Positions 25,540 through 34,146 of a stretch of 64,000 bases of DNA are shown here, in pieces (position 1 is the stretch's first letter; the number at the start of each line of letters is the position of its first letter). The notes under the pieces are model-generated. The model did no database searches, had not been told where the DNA came from, and was given only the letters and a program-made list of their open reading frames with translations. The stretch is taken from contig JAVHLK010000010.1 in NCBI GenBank assembly GCA_031082285.1, positions 12,407 through 76,406 of the forward strand. Reading direction: 5' to 3'. The translations under genes and the position numbers were made by a program. Source of the stretch: Desulfomonilaceae bacterium. GTDB lineage: Bacteria; Desulfobacterota; Desulfomonilia; Desulfomonilales; Desulfomonilaceae.

Positions 25540-26123
25540 TGCGCCGTCTCCCAGGTCGCCGGCCGGGGGGACCGACAAGGGCGGGTGACCTTCATATCGG
25601 GGCGTGCTTCACTCGACCGGACGCTCGCTACCGAACGAATGTCGTCACTCTGAGATTTATCTTGACGGGCATAGGTGCGACAACTAATATATATCATGTA
25701 AGATTTGTGTGCGAATTGCCGCGTTAAGGGCAGGACAAGAAGCCGGGAACGATACCCAACTTGACATGTCCACAATGAAACGGGATGTTCGTCTTCGCTG
25801 AGAATCATAATTGCTCGCTCGCTTAATCCCGAAATGTGGTCAGCCCGGTGTTTCCCGGTTTCCATGAACGGGTTCGGAGGAGAGGCCTCGCTAACGGCAT
25901 GCACCCTGGTTAACTAATTTACACCAATCGATGGTTCGAGCCTCAAGAGCACGGACAATGATCGCGTTTTCGACAAACGGGTGGTTAAGGACGTCAGGGG
26001 ACAGACCTCGCACGTGGGCCGGACGACTATTCCGAAGACGCGCAGGTCCAACGTTTGAATTACCGTCGCATTGGACGTCATTCACTTCAACACGCACAAT
26101 CGTCCGCTGCAAGGAGGGGGAAC
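25540..26123. other. Long region before the radical SAM gene, no gene seen
   Basis: These 584 bases have no convincing ORF. They hold a strong promoter at 25662-25690 and a further TTGACA near 25765 without a clear -10. If the promoter reads into the radical SAM gene, the leader is about 430 nt; a small RNA is an alternative. Confidence 0.45.
25662..25690 (+). promoter_or_regulatory. Strong sigma-70 promoter
   Basis: TTGACG (25662-25667), a 17-base spacer and TAATAT (25685-25690) in an AT-rich patch form one of the best promoter matches in the window. Confidence 0.6.
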
Positions 26124-27539
26124 ATGGAATTCATGGATCGGATCAAGACCATGAGCCGCGAGCAGGCTGCTCGTGCCATGGTCGAGCTGCTCACCGTGGT
26201 GTCTCCCGACACTTTTCTAAAGATGGCTCTCCTCGCATCGCGCCTCATCGAAGGAGAACGTGCCGGGAGCGCCGTAGAAGCGGTGAGACTCAGCCTGTTG
26301 GAAGGAGAAGACAGTCAGGCCTCGCGCTTGTTCAAAAGGGTGATGACCGATCTCTCTCCCCATTGCCTGAAAAAGGTTGCCAACACGTTGTTCATCAACG
26401 GACTGCTCAAGAGTTCCGCCCTGAGGAGAGACTTTGAAGCCAAGAACGGCTTCTCCCCACCCTTCACCATATTGATCAGTCCGACGATGCAGTGCAACCT
26501 GCAGTGTGTGGGATGCTATTCAGGTCGATATGCACCTGGAAAGGGGCTTTCTCGTGAACTCATCGATCGTGTGCTCAACGAAGCAAAGGCAATGGGGATT
26601 CGCTTCATCGTATTCAGTGGAGGAGAACCCCTTACACGCAAGAACGACCTCTTTCCTCTGATCGAACGACACGGCGACATGTATTTCATGTTTTATACCA
26701 ACGGCACGCTCATTGACGATACGGTGGCCGACAAGCTATACAAAGTCGGTAATGCGGGTGCCGTTATGAGCCTCGAAGGCTTTGAAGAGGCAACCGACCT
26801 GAGACGAGGGAGAGGAGTGTACCGACAGGTCATGGACGCCATGGACAGGCTCAGCGAGCGGGGAGTGCCTTTTGGTACGTCGCTCACCGTCACGAGCCGA
26901 AACGTGGAACACCTTACCAGTGACGAATTCTTCGAGCACCTATACAGTAAGGGAGTGATGATCGCCTGGCTGTTCCTCTTCATGCCCGTGGGCAAAGACC
27001 CCGACGTCTCCCTGATGCCGTCGCCGGAACAGAGGGAGTACTTGAGACGGAGGGGCATCGCACTCAGAGAGAAGTTCCCAATCTTCATCGCCGACTTCTG
27101 GAATGACGCGCCCTTCGTGGGGGGATGCATAGCAGGCGGCACCAACTATGTGCACATCAATGCCAACGGAGACGTGGAGCCATGCGTCTTCACGCACATG
27201 GCCGCGGACTCGATCATGAACAAGAGCTTGACCGAGGTCCTGAACAGCGAGTTTTTCCGGATGATTCGATCGAAACAACCCTATTCGGTAAACCTGCTGA
27301 CCCCGTGCATGATCATCGACAATCCGGACGTGTTTCGCGACGTGTCGCGTCGGTGTTGCGCATACCCTACTCATGACGGCGCCGAAGACGTGTTTCTCAA
27401 GATACGGGACGATCTCGATGATTACGGACGAAGGCTCAGGGCACTGTACGACCCGATCTGGGAGCGGGAGAAGGCCGAGTACGGATACGCCGACTCAAGC
27501 GGCCGGACCATGAACGAAAGCCGTCACGCAACGCCGTAG
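26124..27539 (+). CDS. Radical SAM protein with SPASM-like C-terminus
   Basis: The 471-residue protein carries the radical SAM cluster motif CNLQCVGC (Cys124, 128, 131), the GGEP motif (FSGGEPLTR) and a C-terminal Cys-rich part (GGCIAGGTNYVHINANGDVEPC, then Cys residues near 400-415), typical of SPASM/twitch domains that hold extra Fe-S clusters. An N-terminal helical extension of about 110 residues precedes the core. The family acts by 5'-deoxyadenosyl radical chemistry in maturation of peptides, proteins or cofactors. The start at 26124 has GGAGGGG just upstream. No precursor-peptide gene is next to it. The substrate is unknown. Confidence 0.85.
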   Translation: MEFMDRIKTMSREQAARAMVELLTVVSPDTFLKMALLASRLIEGERAGSAVEAVRLSLLEGEDSQASRLFKRVMTDLSPHCLKKVANTLFINGLLKSSALRRDFEAKNGFSPPFTILISPTMQCNLQCVGCYSGRYAPGKGLSRELIDRVLNEAKAMGIRFIVFSGGEPLTRKNDLFPLIERHGDMYFMFYTNGTLIDDTVADKLYKVGNAGAVMSLEGFEEATDLRRGRGVYRQVMDAMDRLSERGVPFGTSLTVTSRNVEHLTSDEFFEHLYSKGVMIAWLFLFMPVGKDPDVSLMPSPEQREYLRRRGIALREKFPIFIADFWNDAPFVGGCIAGGTNYVHINANGDVEPCVFTHMAADSIMNKSLTEVLNSEFFRMIRSKQPYSVNLLTPCMIIDNPDVFRDVSRRCCAYPTHDGAEDVFLKIRDDLDDYGRRLRALYDPIWEREKAEYGYADSSGRTMNESRHATP

Positions 27540-27598
27540 CCTCTGTCTGCATGATCGTGCACGAACAGGTCAATCCCACTGCGGCTGACGGGATCTTG

Positions 27599-27672
27599 TA
27601 GTGGGAGCGGGTTTGAAACCCGCCCCTAAGAACAGCCGTCCCTTCGGAACGGAAATCCGTCTTGCATTTTTC
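27599..27672 (+). terminator. Hairpins after the radical SAM gene
   Basis: GCGGGTTT-G-AAACCCGC (27607-27623) is followed by a second stem around CCGTCCCTTCGGAACGG (about 27636-27652) and a T run near 27666. Together they may terminate the radical SAM transcript. The first hairpin also resembles a dispersed repeat (see 44891). Confidence 0.4.
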
Positions 27673-27777
27673 CGGGGGATGAATCTCCCGGCTAAATTCG
27701 CATGTGTCTTCAACACATTAAGATCGCGTACTGTCGGCGCCTTGTTGCCGTCCCTAAGAATACCGACTGAAACAGCC

Positions 27778-29904
27778 TCAACGCCCCGTCATTGAAAGCG
27801 ATATCCGGCCGCGTTCCTTGTCCACGTCGAGCACGGTCACCATGACCTTCTGCCGGACTCTCACGATCTCCGACGGGTCCTTCACAAAACGATCCGCGAG
27901 CTTGCTGATGTGCACCAGCCCGTCCTGATGAACTCCGATGTCCACAAACGCGCCGAACTTGGTGACGTTGGTCACAATCCCGGGAATCTTCATGCCCGAC
28001 TTGAGGTCATCGATACTGTTCACCCCCTCGGCAAAGCTGAACGTCTCGAACCGGTCCCTCGGGTCCCTTCCCGGTTTGGCCAATTCATTCATGATGTCGC
28101 GCAGTGTAGGAAGCCCTACATCGGCCGTCTCGTGATCCTTCAGTCGAATTGTCTTTCGGTGTTCCTCGTCCGAAATGAGGTCCCTGACCGAGCATCCGGC
28201 ATCCTTGGCCATTGCTTCGACAATGTGGTAGCTCTCGGGGTGCACGGCGCTCGCGTCCAATGGATTGTCCGCATCACGAATGCGCAGAAAGCCCGCGGCC
28301 TGCTGGAACGCCTTGTTACCCAGGCGCCGAACCTTCAACAGGTCTGAGCGGGATCGGAATGCGCCGTTCTCGTTGCGCCACTCCACTATATTCTTGGCCA
28401 GTGTGGGACCGAGACCCGATACGTACGTCAGAAGCTCTTTGCCGGCCGTATTCAGTTCGACCCCTACCCGGTTCACACAACTCGCGACCACTTCGTCGAG
28501 GCTTCTCTTGAGATCTCCCTGGTCCACGTCATGCTGGTATTGTCCGACCCCAATGGATTTCGGATCTATCTTGACCAGTTCGGACAGGGGATCCATGAGC
28601 CGGCGGCCGATGGAGACCGCGCCGCGCACGGTCACGTCGTGATCGGGAAACTCGTCCCGCGCAGCCTGGGACGCGGAATAGACCGAAGCGCCGCTCTCAT
28701 TCACCATCACGATGACGACGGAATCCGGAAGCCCCAGAGACCGCACGAAGCGCTCCGTCTCTCGGCCCGCGGTCCCGCTTCCCACTGCAACGGCTTCGAT
28801 TCCGAACTTCGTGCACAGGGATCGTACGGTCCGACCCGCGTTTTCGGCCGACGCGTTGGATTGGGTGGGGTAAATGGTTTCGTGGTGCAGAAGTTTTCCG
28901 TGCTCGTCCAGGCACACGAGTTTGGCCCCGGTACGGAATCCGGGGTCCAAGGCCATCACTCTCTTGTGTCCCAAGGGCGGAGCCAGGAGAAGCTCTCGGA
29001 GATTGTCCGCGAATACCCGAATCGCTTCCTCATCCGATCTCTTCTTGGCATCGTTGCGGACGTCGTTCTCTATGGACGGAGCCAGGAGGCGCTTGTAGCC
29101 GTCTTCCAGAGCCAGGGCGACCTGACGGGACGCGGAATTGTCCCGTTTCACGAAACGTCTTCTCAGGAAATCCATCGCGAAGGCCTCATCGGGCCTGACC
29201 TTCAAGGACAGCACCCCCTCCCGTTCTCCTCGAAACATGGCAAGGATCCTGTGACTTTGCGCGCTGGAGAGATCCTCTTCCCAGTCAAAATAGTCTCTGA
29301 ATTTCGGATCTTCCTTGCCCTTCACCGCGTGCGATCGAATTTGTGCCCGCTTGAGAAACAGGTCCCGCATTCCGGCCCTTGTGTCGGCGTCCTCGGCGAC
29401 CCACTCCGCAATGATGTCGCGTGCCCCCGCCAGCGCTTCGTCTACCGATGCCACCCCGGCATCCGCGTTTACATAGGCCTCGGCCTCCGAGACCACATGG
29501 AAGTCGCTCTGGGAGAACACCTTTCCTGCGAGAGGTTCGAGTCCCTTTTCCTTTGCCATTGCAGCCCGCGTCCTGCGTTTGGGCCGAAAGGGCAGATAGA
29601 TGTCTTCGAGAGCCGTCAAGGTCGGGGCTTCCCGAATCGATTTCGTGAGATCGTCCGTGAGGAGTTCACGTTCATCCAATGTCTTGAGAATCGCTTCACG
29701 TCGTTTGTCGAGATCGGCAAGTTGCCGAAGTCGATCGGCTATCTTGCCGATCACGACCTCATCCAAGGAGCCCGTGGCTTCCTTACGGTACCGGGCAATA
29801 AAGGGGATGGTGCACGCGTCCTCGAGGAGCTCCGCGGCTGCCCGCACCTGTTTTTCCCCGACATGCAACTCACTTGCGACAATCCGTATATGTCCATCGT
29901 TCAT
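27778..29904 (-). CDS. tex: Tex-family RNA-binding transcription accessory protein
   Basis: The 708-residue protein matches Tex along its length: an N-terminal helical region (IPFIARYRKEATGSLDE), a YqgF/RNase H-like domain around 310-430 (RVMALDPGFRTGAKLVCLD), tandem helix-hairpin-helix motifs around 485-555 (YVSGLGPTLAKNIVEWR) and a C-terminal S1 RNA-binding domain (about 635-705; GIVTNVTKFGAFVDIGVHQDGLVH). Tex binds nucleic acid and associates with transcription; in several bacteria it affects toxin expression or stress resistance. The first ATG at 29904 matches the usual N-terminus although no clear Shine-Dalgarno is visible; an upstream TTG at 29943 is possible. Confidence 0.93.
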   Translation of the reverse strand: MNDGHIRIVASELHVGEKQVRAAAELLEDACTIPFIARYRKEATGSLDEVVIGKIADRLRQLADLDKRREAILKTLDERELLTDDLTKSIREAPTLTALEDIYLPFRPKRRTRAAMAKEKGLEPLAGKVFSQSDFHVVSEAEAYVNADAGVASVDEALAGARDIIAEWVAEDADTRAGMRDLFLKRAQIRSHAVKGKEDPKFRDYFDWEEDLSSAQSHRILAMFRGEREGVLSLKVRPDEAFAMDFLRRRFVKRDNSASRQVALALEDGYKRLLAPSIENDVRNDAKKRSDEEAIRVFADNLRELLLAPPLGHKRVMALDPGFRTGAKLVCLDEHGKLLHHETIYPTQSNASAENAGRTVRSLCTKFGIEAVAVGSGTAGRETERFVRSLGLPDSVVIVMVNESGASVYSASQAARDEFPDHDVTVRGAVSIGRRLMDPLSELVKIDPKSIGVGQYQHDVDQGDLKRSLDEVVASCVNRVGVELNTAGKELLTYVSGLGPTLAKNIVEWRNENGAFRSRSDLLKVRRLGNKAFQQAAGFLRIRDADNPLDASAVHPESYHIVEAMAKDAGCSVRDLISDEEHRKTIRLKDHETADVGLPTLRDIMNELAKPGRDPRDRFETFSFAEGVNSIDDLKSGMKIPGIVTNVTKFGAFVDIGVHQDGLVHISKLADRFVKDPSEIVRVRQKVMVTVLDVDKERGRISLSMTGR

Positions 29905-30160
29905 GTGTGTGTCGTGCAATAACCCGGCGGGGCTGTCAAGCAAAAAGGCTCTCGAATTGCATCGGACCCCCTTCGGGCGGGCCTCTTGCGCGATGGTGAA
30001 CGGAAAAGGAGTCCGGTAGAGTTTTTTCGGGAACCCCTTCGGGAACGTAAGTGTCTGAAGAGCATACCTACCTACCTACTTGGAATAGGATGGTGAGAGG
30101 CCCCATAGTTCCTACCCTACATGCGGGCCTTTCCTTTTTCGAAAGGACGCTTCGGTTTCG

Positions 30161-31402
30161 TCACCGGCCCTGAAGGCAATTCACCACGATCTCGGCCGCG
30201 GTGCCGCCGGCGGACCGCGGGCTGAGCATGGCGCGCAACTGCCGAAATCCCCGTTTCATTGCGGATATCAGAACGTGGTCGGACGAAAACCGCTCCAGCC
30301 AGCCGGCCAGATTTTCCGGCGTTGCATCGTCCTGGAGCAGTTCCGGCACGAAAAGTGGGCGGCCGCACTCACGGCAAGGGATGCGTATCCCCGCGTCGAG
30401 CATTTCTTTCAGCGGACCCCATCCCTCCTTGTCGCTGTTAATCGCGAGAACGTTCGCCATGGCCACATGGAGGTCCTTGTCCATCACCAGCGGTTTGAGC
30501 ACTCGAAGCGCGAAAAACCAGGTGAACCGGTCAAGCTTGTATACAACCGCGTGCGGCATGCCCACCAGCGCGGCCTGCAGCGTAGCAGTGCCGGATGTGA
30601 CGAGTCCGCCGTCACTCGCGGCCATGATTTGAGGCGCCTCCTCGGATCGAACCGATATTTTCACATGATGAGCGTGAATGATGTCTTCGACGAGACCCGA
30701 GAGATGAGCGCCGGCCAGGGGCAACAGGATCCGAGTATCGGGGTGCCGGCCCAGGTATATCTTCACGGCATCGCACATCACCGGCAACATTCGACTGATC
30801 TCCGCCGGCCGACTCCCGGGAACAACCGCGATGACGTGAGACTCCGGATCAATGCCCAGTTCGCTTCGCAGCTCGGTCTTGTCCCAATCCGGGGGGATGT
30901 CCCGAACCATGGTATGACCGACGAAGTCCGCCTGTACTCCCGCCTCCCGGTACGTCTCCGCTTCGAAGGGGAATATGGTCATCATCCGATCGACCCGAGC
31001 GGCTATCTTTCGGATCCTCCCCTTTCTCCATGCCCACACCTGGGGACTAATATAGTAGCAGACCTTAACGCCGGCCTCTTTCGCGAATCGACAGAGCCTG
31101 AGATTCACGTCCGGGAAATCCACCGGTATGAAAAGGTCGTGCCCCCCCGCCATCAGTTCCCTTTTCATGGTTCGGTACGCGTTGTAGATGTTCCGTGCCT
31201 TTCCCAGCCCTTCGCTCAGCCCTATGGTGTTGACCTCCCGATAGTGGTGCAGCAACCGCATGCCCGCGGCCGCGAGCTTGTCTCCGCCTATACCCGTGAC
31301 GCGCACATCGGGCAGGTACTCCTTGAGGTCCCTGAGCATGGCGGCCGCGTGGTGATCTCCGGATGCTTCACCCGCGAGCATGAGAATGGAGTACTGCTTC
31401 AT
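30161..31402 (-). CDS. lpxB: Lipid-A-disaccharide synthase
   Basis: The 413-residue protein shows LpxB features: LMLAGEASGDHHAA at the N-terminus, YYISPQVWAWRKGRI, VPGSRPAEISRMLP, ASDGGLVTSGTATLQAAL and VPELLQDDATPENLA. The enzyme joins UDP-2,3-diacylglucosamine and lipid X to make lipid A disaccharide at the inner membrane. Just before the VPELLQ motif is an insertion with CRECGR (Cys-X2-Cys) that is absent from the usual LpxB alignment as I know it. The gene is divergent from the COG1964-like radical SAM gene and has its own promoter. Other lipid A and core genes are about 10 kb away. Confidence 0.93.
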   Translation of the reverse strand: MKQYSILMLAGEASGDHHAAAMLRDLKEYLPDVRVTGIGGDKLAAAGMRLLHHYREVNTIGLSEGLGKARNIYNAYRTMKRELMAGGHDLFIPVDFPDVNLRLCRFAKEAGVKVCYYISPQVWAWRKGRIRKIAARVDRMMTIFPFEAETYREAGVQADFVGHTMVRDIPPDWDKTELRSELGIDPESHVIAVVPGSRPAEISRMLPVMCDAVKIYLGRHPDTRILLPLAGAHLSGLVEDIIHAHHVKISVRSEEAPQIMAASDGGLVTSGTATLQAALVGMPHAVVYKLDRFTWFFALRVLKPLVMDKDLHVAMANVLAINSDKEGWGPLKEMLDAGIRIPCRECGRPLFVPELLQDDATPENLAGWLERFSSDHVLISAMKRGFRQLRAMLSPRSAGGTAAEIVVNCLQGR

Positions 31403-31443
31403 GGTACCTACCGGCTGTTTCGTTTATTCCGCTTAAACTTTTT

Positions 31444-31473
31444 ATAATAGACCATCTCTTTTTCTCTTGACAA
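31444..31473 (-). promoter_or_regulatory. Promoter for lpxB, sharing its -35 with a plus-strand TTGACA
   Basis: On the minus strand TTGTCA (31473-31468) and TATTAT (31449-31444) are 18 bases apart and end about 40 bases before the lpxB start. The same bases read as TTGACA (31467-31472) on the plus strand, pointing towards the radical SAM gene. Confidence 0.55.
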
Positions 31474-31613
31474 GGCAAATATCTGTGATAGGGGTGCATT
31501 CCGAAGAACCCCATCATTTTATGAAATATTTCAGGTCGATGCCTGGAAATCCTGACTGATTGACGCGTTACCTGATGCATCTGCATATTTGAATTGTCGC
31601 GAGGAGTTGAAGG

Positions 31614-33134
31614 ATGAAACTTGGTTTGTGCGAAAAGTGTGGGCGGCCCACGGATGCATGCTATGAAATCCGTGACAACCGCGTGTATCTGGTAAAGTTT
31701 TGCCGGGATTGTGGGAGAACCTCGTCCCTTGTCACAAATGACGCCCGCAAGTGGCGATGGAAGAGGGACATCGCGGAGTACCGAGAGCCTGCAGTCCAAG
31801 AATGTTCCATGGATTGCGCATCTTGCGACCACCAAGCCCACAAGAAACCCACCACCGTCGCGATCGACGTGACCAACCTCTGCAATCAACGGTGCCCCAT
31901 CTGCCTGGCATACGTTGATGCCATGGGGTTCACGTTCCACCCCCCGCTCGAATACTTCGACAAGATATTCAAGCACTTTCTCAAGACCGACCCCAGGCCC
32001 AACATCGTCTTCTTCGGCGGTGAGCCTACGGTTCATAAGGATTTCCTCGAGATCGTCGCCTTGGCGAAGTCGTACGGGTTTCAGGTTCAGGTCTTCACCA
32101 ACGGCATCAAACTTGCCGATATGGAATATTGTAAGAAACTGTGCTCTCTGGGTATTCAGGTCAATTTCGGTTTCGACGGCAACGATCCGTCCATCTATCG
32201 CACGCTCAGAGGCGACAACTCGCTGGCCGTGAAGCGAAAGGCATTCGACAATGTGGTGGAGTGCGGCGTCAACAAACTGGCCGTGATCTCTACGGTGGCC
32301 GTGGGAGTGAACGATACGCATATGAAGGAGTTGCTGGAGTACATTCACGAATACCGTGAGCATGTTGCGGTTTGGGGATTCGTCCCGCTCACCCCGTGCT
32401 GGGAACCGGGAAAGGTACCGCTGGAGCCCACCACGACCGAATGTGTCGAGAATATCTTTGAGCGGATGATACCCCAGATTGAGTTCGTTTCCACCGGCAT
32501 GATGAAGTTCGAAGTGCTTTCGAGGTTTTTTGGCAGACAGACTCTGGGCGGGTCGCATCCGAACTGTGAGAGTGCCACATTGCTCGTTTCCGACGGCAAC
32601 AGTTACGCCCCGATCTCCGCATACCTCTCCATTCCGCTCTCAGAGTTACTGGCTCGCCTGAGAAAGCTTGACACCGTGCTGCAGAAAAAAATGACCGCCG
32701 GCCCCATGAAGGGTTTTCGGAAATGGCTGTTCGACGCGTCGACCTTTGCACGCACCATGGCGATTCTCTCGAAGGCCCTGAAATTCAGCAAGATTTTCGG
32801 GAAGCCCGCATTCCGCAACGCTACGCTCGCGCTCACCGACCTTATGAGAGGACGCACCATGGACCGTGTTCTCAGCGAGCGAACCTGCTTCAAGAACCTG
32901 CTCACCATGATTACCATTCCGTACGAGGACAAAGGGGGGCTCGAGGACGCTCGCCTCATAGATTGCCCCGCGGTCTTCGCGTATGAAGACGTCCGCACCG
33001 GTCGTATACGCACAACAGCCTTCTGTTCCTGGCAAACCATCAAGGACGCCGCGTGCAGAGAGATCCAGCAACACTACGACGGCAAAACCTTTGAGGATCA
33101 AGAGGAAGAAGCGATCACCGCTCGGCAGGCTTGA
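31614..33134 (+). CDS. COG1964-like radical SAM enzyme (Mj0619/Tes superfamily)
   Basis: The 506-residue protein starts with a Cys-rich module (LCEKCGR, VKFCRDCGRT) and a second Cys set (CSMDCASCD), then IDVTNLCNQRCPICLA with the radical SAM cysteines at 90, 94 and 97 and FFGGEPTVHKD. This order matches the superfamily containing the pterin methylase Mj0619 and the archaeal tetraether lipid synthase Tes. The C-terminal half holds further Cys residues (CESAT, CFKNL, CPAVF, CSWQ) that could bind auxiliary clusters. The substrate could be a lipid tail, a pterin or something else. GGAG lies seven bases before the ATG. A terminator follows at 33205. It is divergent from lpxB, so a membrane-lipid role is tempting but unproved. 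Confidence 0.8.
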   Translation: MKLGLCEKCGRPTDACYEIRDNRVYLVKFCRDCGRTSSLVTNDARKWRWKRDIAEYREPAVQECSMDCASCDHQAHKKPTTVAIDVTNLCNQRCPICLAYVDAMGFTFHPPLEYFDKIFKHFLKTDPRPNIVFFGGEPTVHKDFLEIVALAKSYGFQVQVFTNGIKLADMEYCKKLCSLGIQVNFGFDGNDPSIYRTLRGDNSLAVKRKAFDNVVECGVNKLAVISTVAVGVNDTHMKELLEYIHEYREHVAVWGFVPLTPCWEPGKVPLEPTTTECVENIFERMIPQIEFVSTGMMKFEVLSRFFGRQTLGGSHPNCESATLLVSDGNSYAPISAYLSIPLSELLARLRKLDTVLQKKMTAGPMKGFRKWLFDASTFARTMAILSKALKFSKIFGKPAFRNATLALTDLMRGRTMDRVLSERTCFKNLLTMITIPYEDKGGLEDARLIDCPAVFAYEDVRTGRIRTTAFCSWQTIKDAACREIQQHYDGKTFEDQEEEAITARQA

Positions 33135-33204
33135 AAAATAGACTCAGGGTACGGTCTCTCACCGGGAAGCGGGCAAAGAAGCTTCCCGACGGGTAACTGT
33201 TGAC

Positions 33205-33242
33205 GGACTCCGTCTCGACAAGGACGGGGTCCTTTCTTTTCT
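33205..33242 (+). terminator. Rho-independent terminator
   Basis: A ten-base stem (33205-33214 with 33223-33232, one G-T pair) encloses an eight-base loop and is followed by TTTCTTTTCTT, 70 bases past the radical SAM stop. Confidence 0.8.
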
Positions 33243-33303
33243 TGGGGAATTATCCTATCCTTTTCACACCGTGCATATAAACGCAGCCCTCACGGAGCAG
33301 ATC

Positions 33304-34146
33304 GTGCCGCATGTGAGCGTCATCATTCCCACGTATAACCGGGCTCATGTGCTGGGAAGAGCCATCCGCTCCGTTCTGACCCAGACGTATCGTGATTTTG
33401 AATTAATCGTGGTGGATGACGGTTCGACCGACGACACCGCCGGTCTGCAGGCATTGAGGGATGGGAGAGTGACTCTCGTCCGGCAGGCCAACCGCGGAGT
33501 TTCCGCTGCTCGCAACGCGGGGATTCGGCGTTCGCGCGGTGCATTGCTGGCATTCCTGGATTCGGACGACGAGTGGCTCCCGGACAAACTCGCTCGGCAA
33601 GTCGATCGTGCGGGATCCAACGAACCGTATTTCGTCTGCCACACGGATGAAATCTGGGTCCGAGACGGCAAAATAGTCCCGCAGAAGCGCATTCACCGAA
33701 AACAGGGCGGACGGTTCTTTGAGCGTTCGTTGCAACGGTGCCTGATCAGTCCATCGTCGGTCATGCTTTCCCGGTTCCTGTTGGACCGGGTCGGCCGATT
33801 CGACGAGGATTTACCGGCAGCGGAAGATTATGACCTTTGGTTGCGCATAACCGCGTTCTGGGACGTAGACTTCATAAACGAACCTTTGGTCGTCAAGCAC
33901 GGCGGCCGCGACGATCAGTTGTCGCGCGTGACTCCCGTTATCGACCGGTACAGGATTCGTGCCATACGGAAAGTTCTCGACATTCCCGAACTCCCGGAAA
34001 ACTGCCGAGAATGTGCGATACGAGAACTCATTCGGAAAGCTCGAATCGTCGCAGCCGGCTGCCGCAAGAGAAATAAGGAAGAGGAGGCGGAGATCTACCT
34101 TGAACTGGCTCGCTCATACGAAGCTGCACGTGCTCAAACTCCATGA
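33304..34146 (+). CDS. Family 2 glycosyltransferase
   Basis: The 280-residue protein is a GT-A glycosyltransferase: MPHVSVIIPTYNRAHVLGRAI, VVDDGSTDDT, the donor/metal motif LAFLDSDDEW and the acceptor-side AAEDYDLWLRI. It transfers a sugar from a nucleotide sugar, probably to a surface polysaccharide. The GTG at 33304 is chosen because GGAG stands six bases upstream and the protein then begins at the usual position; an upstream GTG (33271) lacks a ribosome site. The C-terminus has a helical Cys-containing extension. It overlaps the ParB-like gene by 47 bases and is similar to the GT2 at 39364. Confidence 0.88.
   Translation: MPHVSVIIPTYNRAHVLGRAIRSVLTQTYRDFELIVVDDGSTDDTAGLQALRDGRVTLVRQANRGVSAARNAGIRRSRGALLAFLDSDDEWLPDKLARQVDRAGSNEPYFVCHTDEIWVRDGKIVPQKRIHRKQGGRFFERSLQRCLISPSSVMLSRFLLDRVGRFDEDLPAAEDYDLWLRITAFWDVDFINEPLVVKHGGRDDQLSRVTPVIDRYRIRAIRKVLDIPELPENCRECAIRELIRKARIVAAGCRKRNKEEEAEIYLELARSYEAARAQTP

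Noticed and set aside
28531-29922. 463-codon plus-strand frame opposite tex
   Set aside because: Tex domains are clear on the minus strand; the plus frame has no motif and no ribosome site.
30061-30080. Short CTAC tandem repeat
   Set aside because: Only about four units; too short to treat as a functional repeat or CRISPR.
33271-33303. Upstream GTG start of the glycosyltransferase
   Set aside because: No ribosome site; the GTG at 33304 with GGAG gives the standard family N-terminus.
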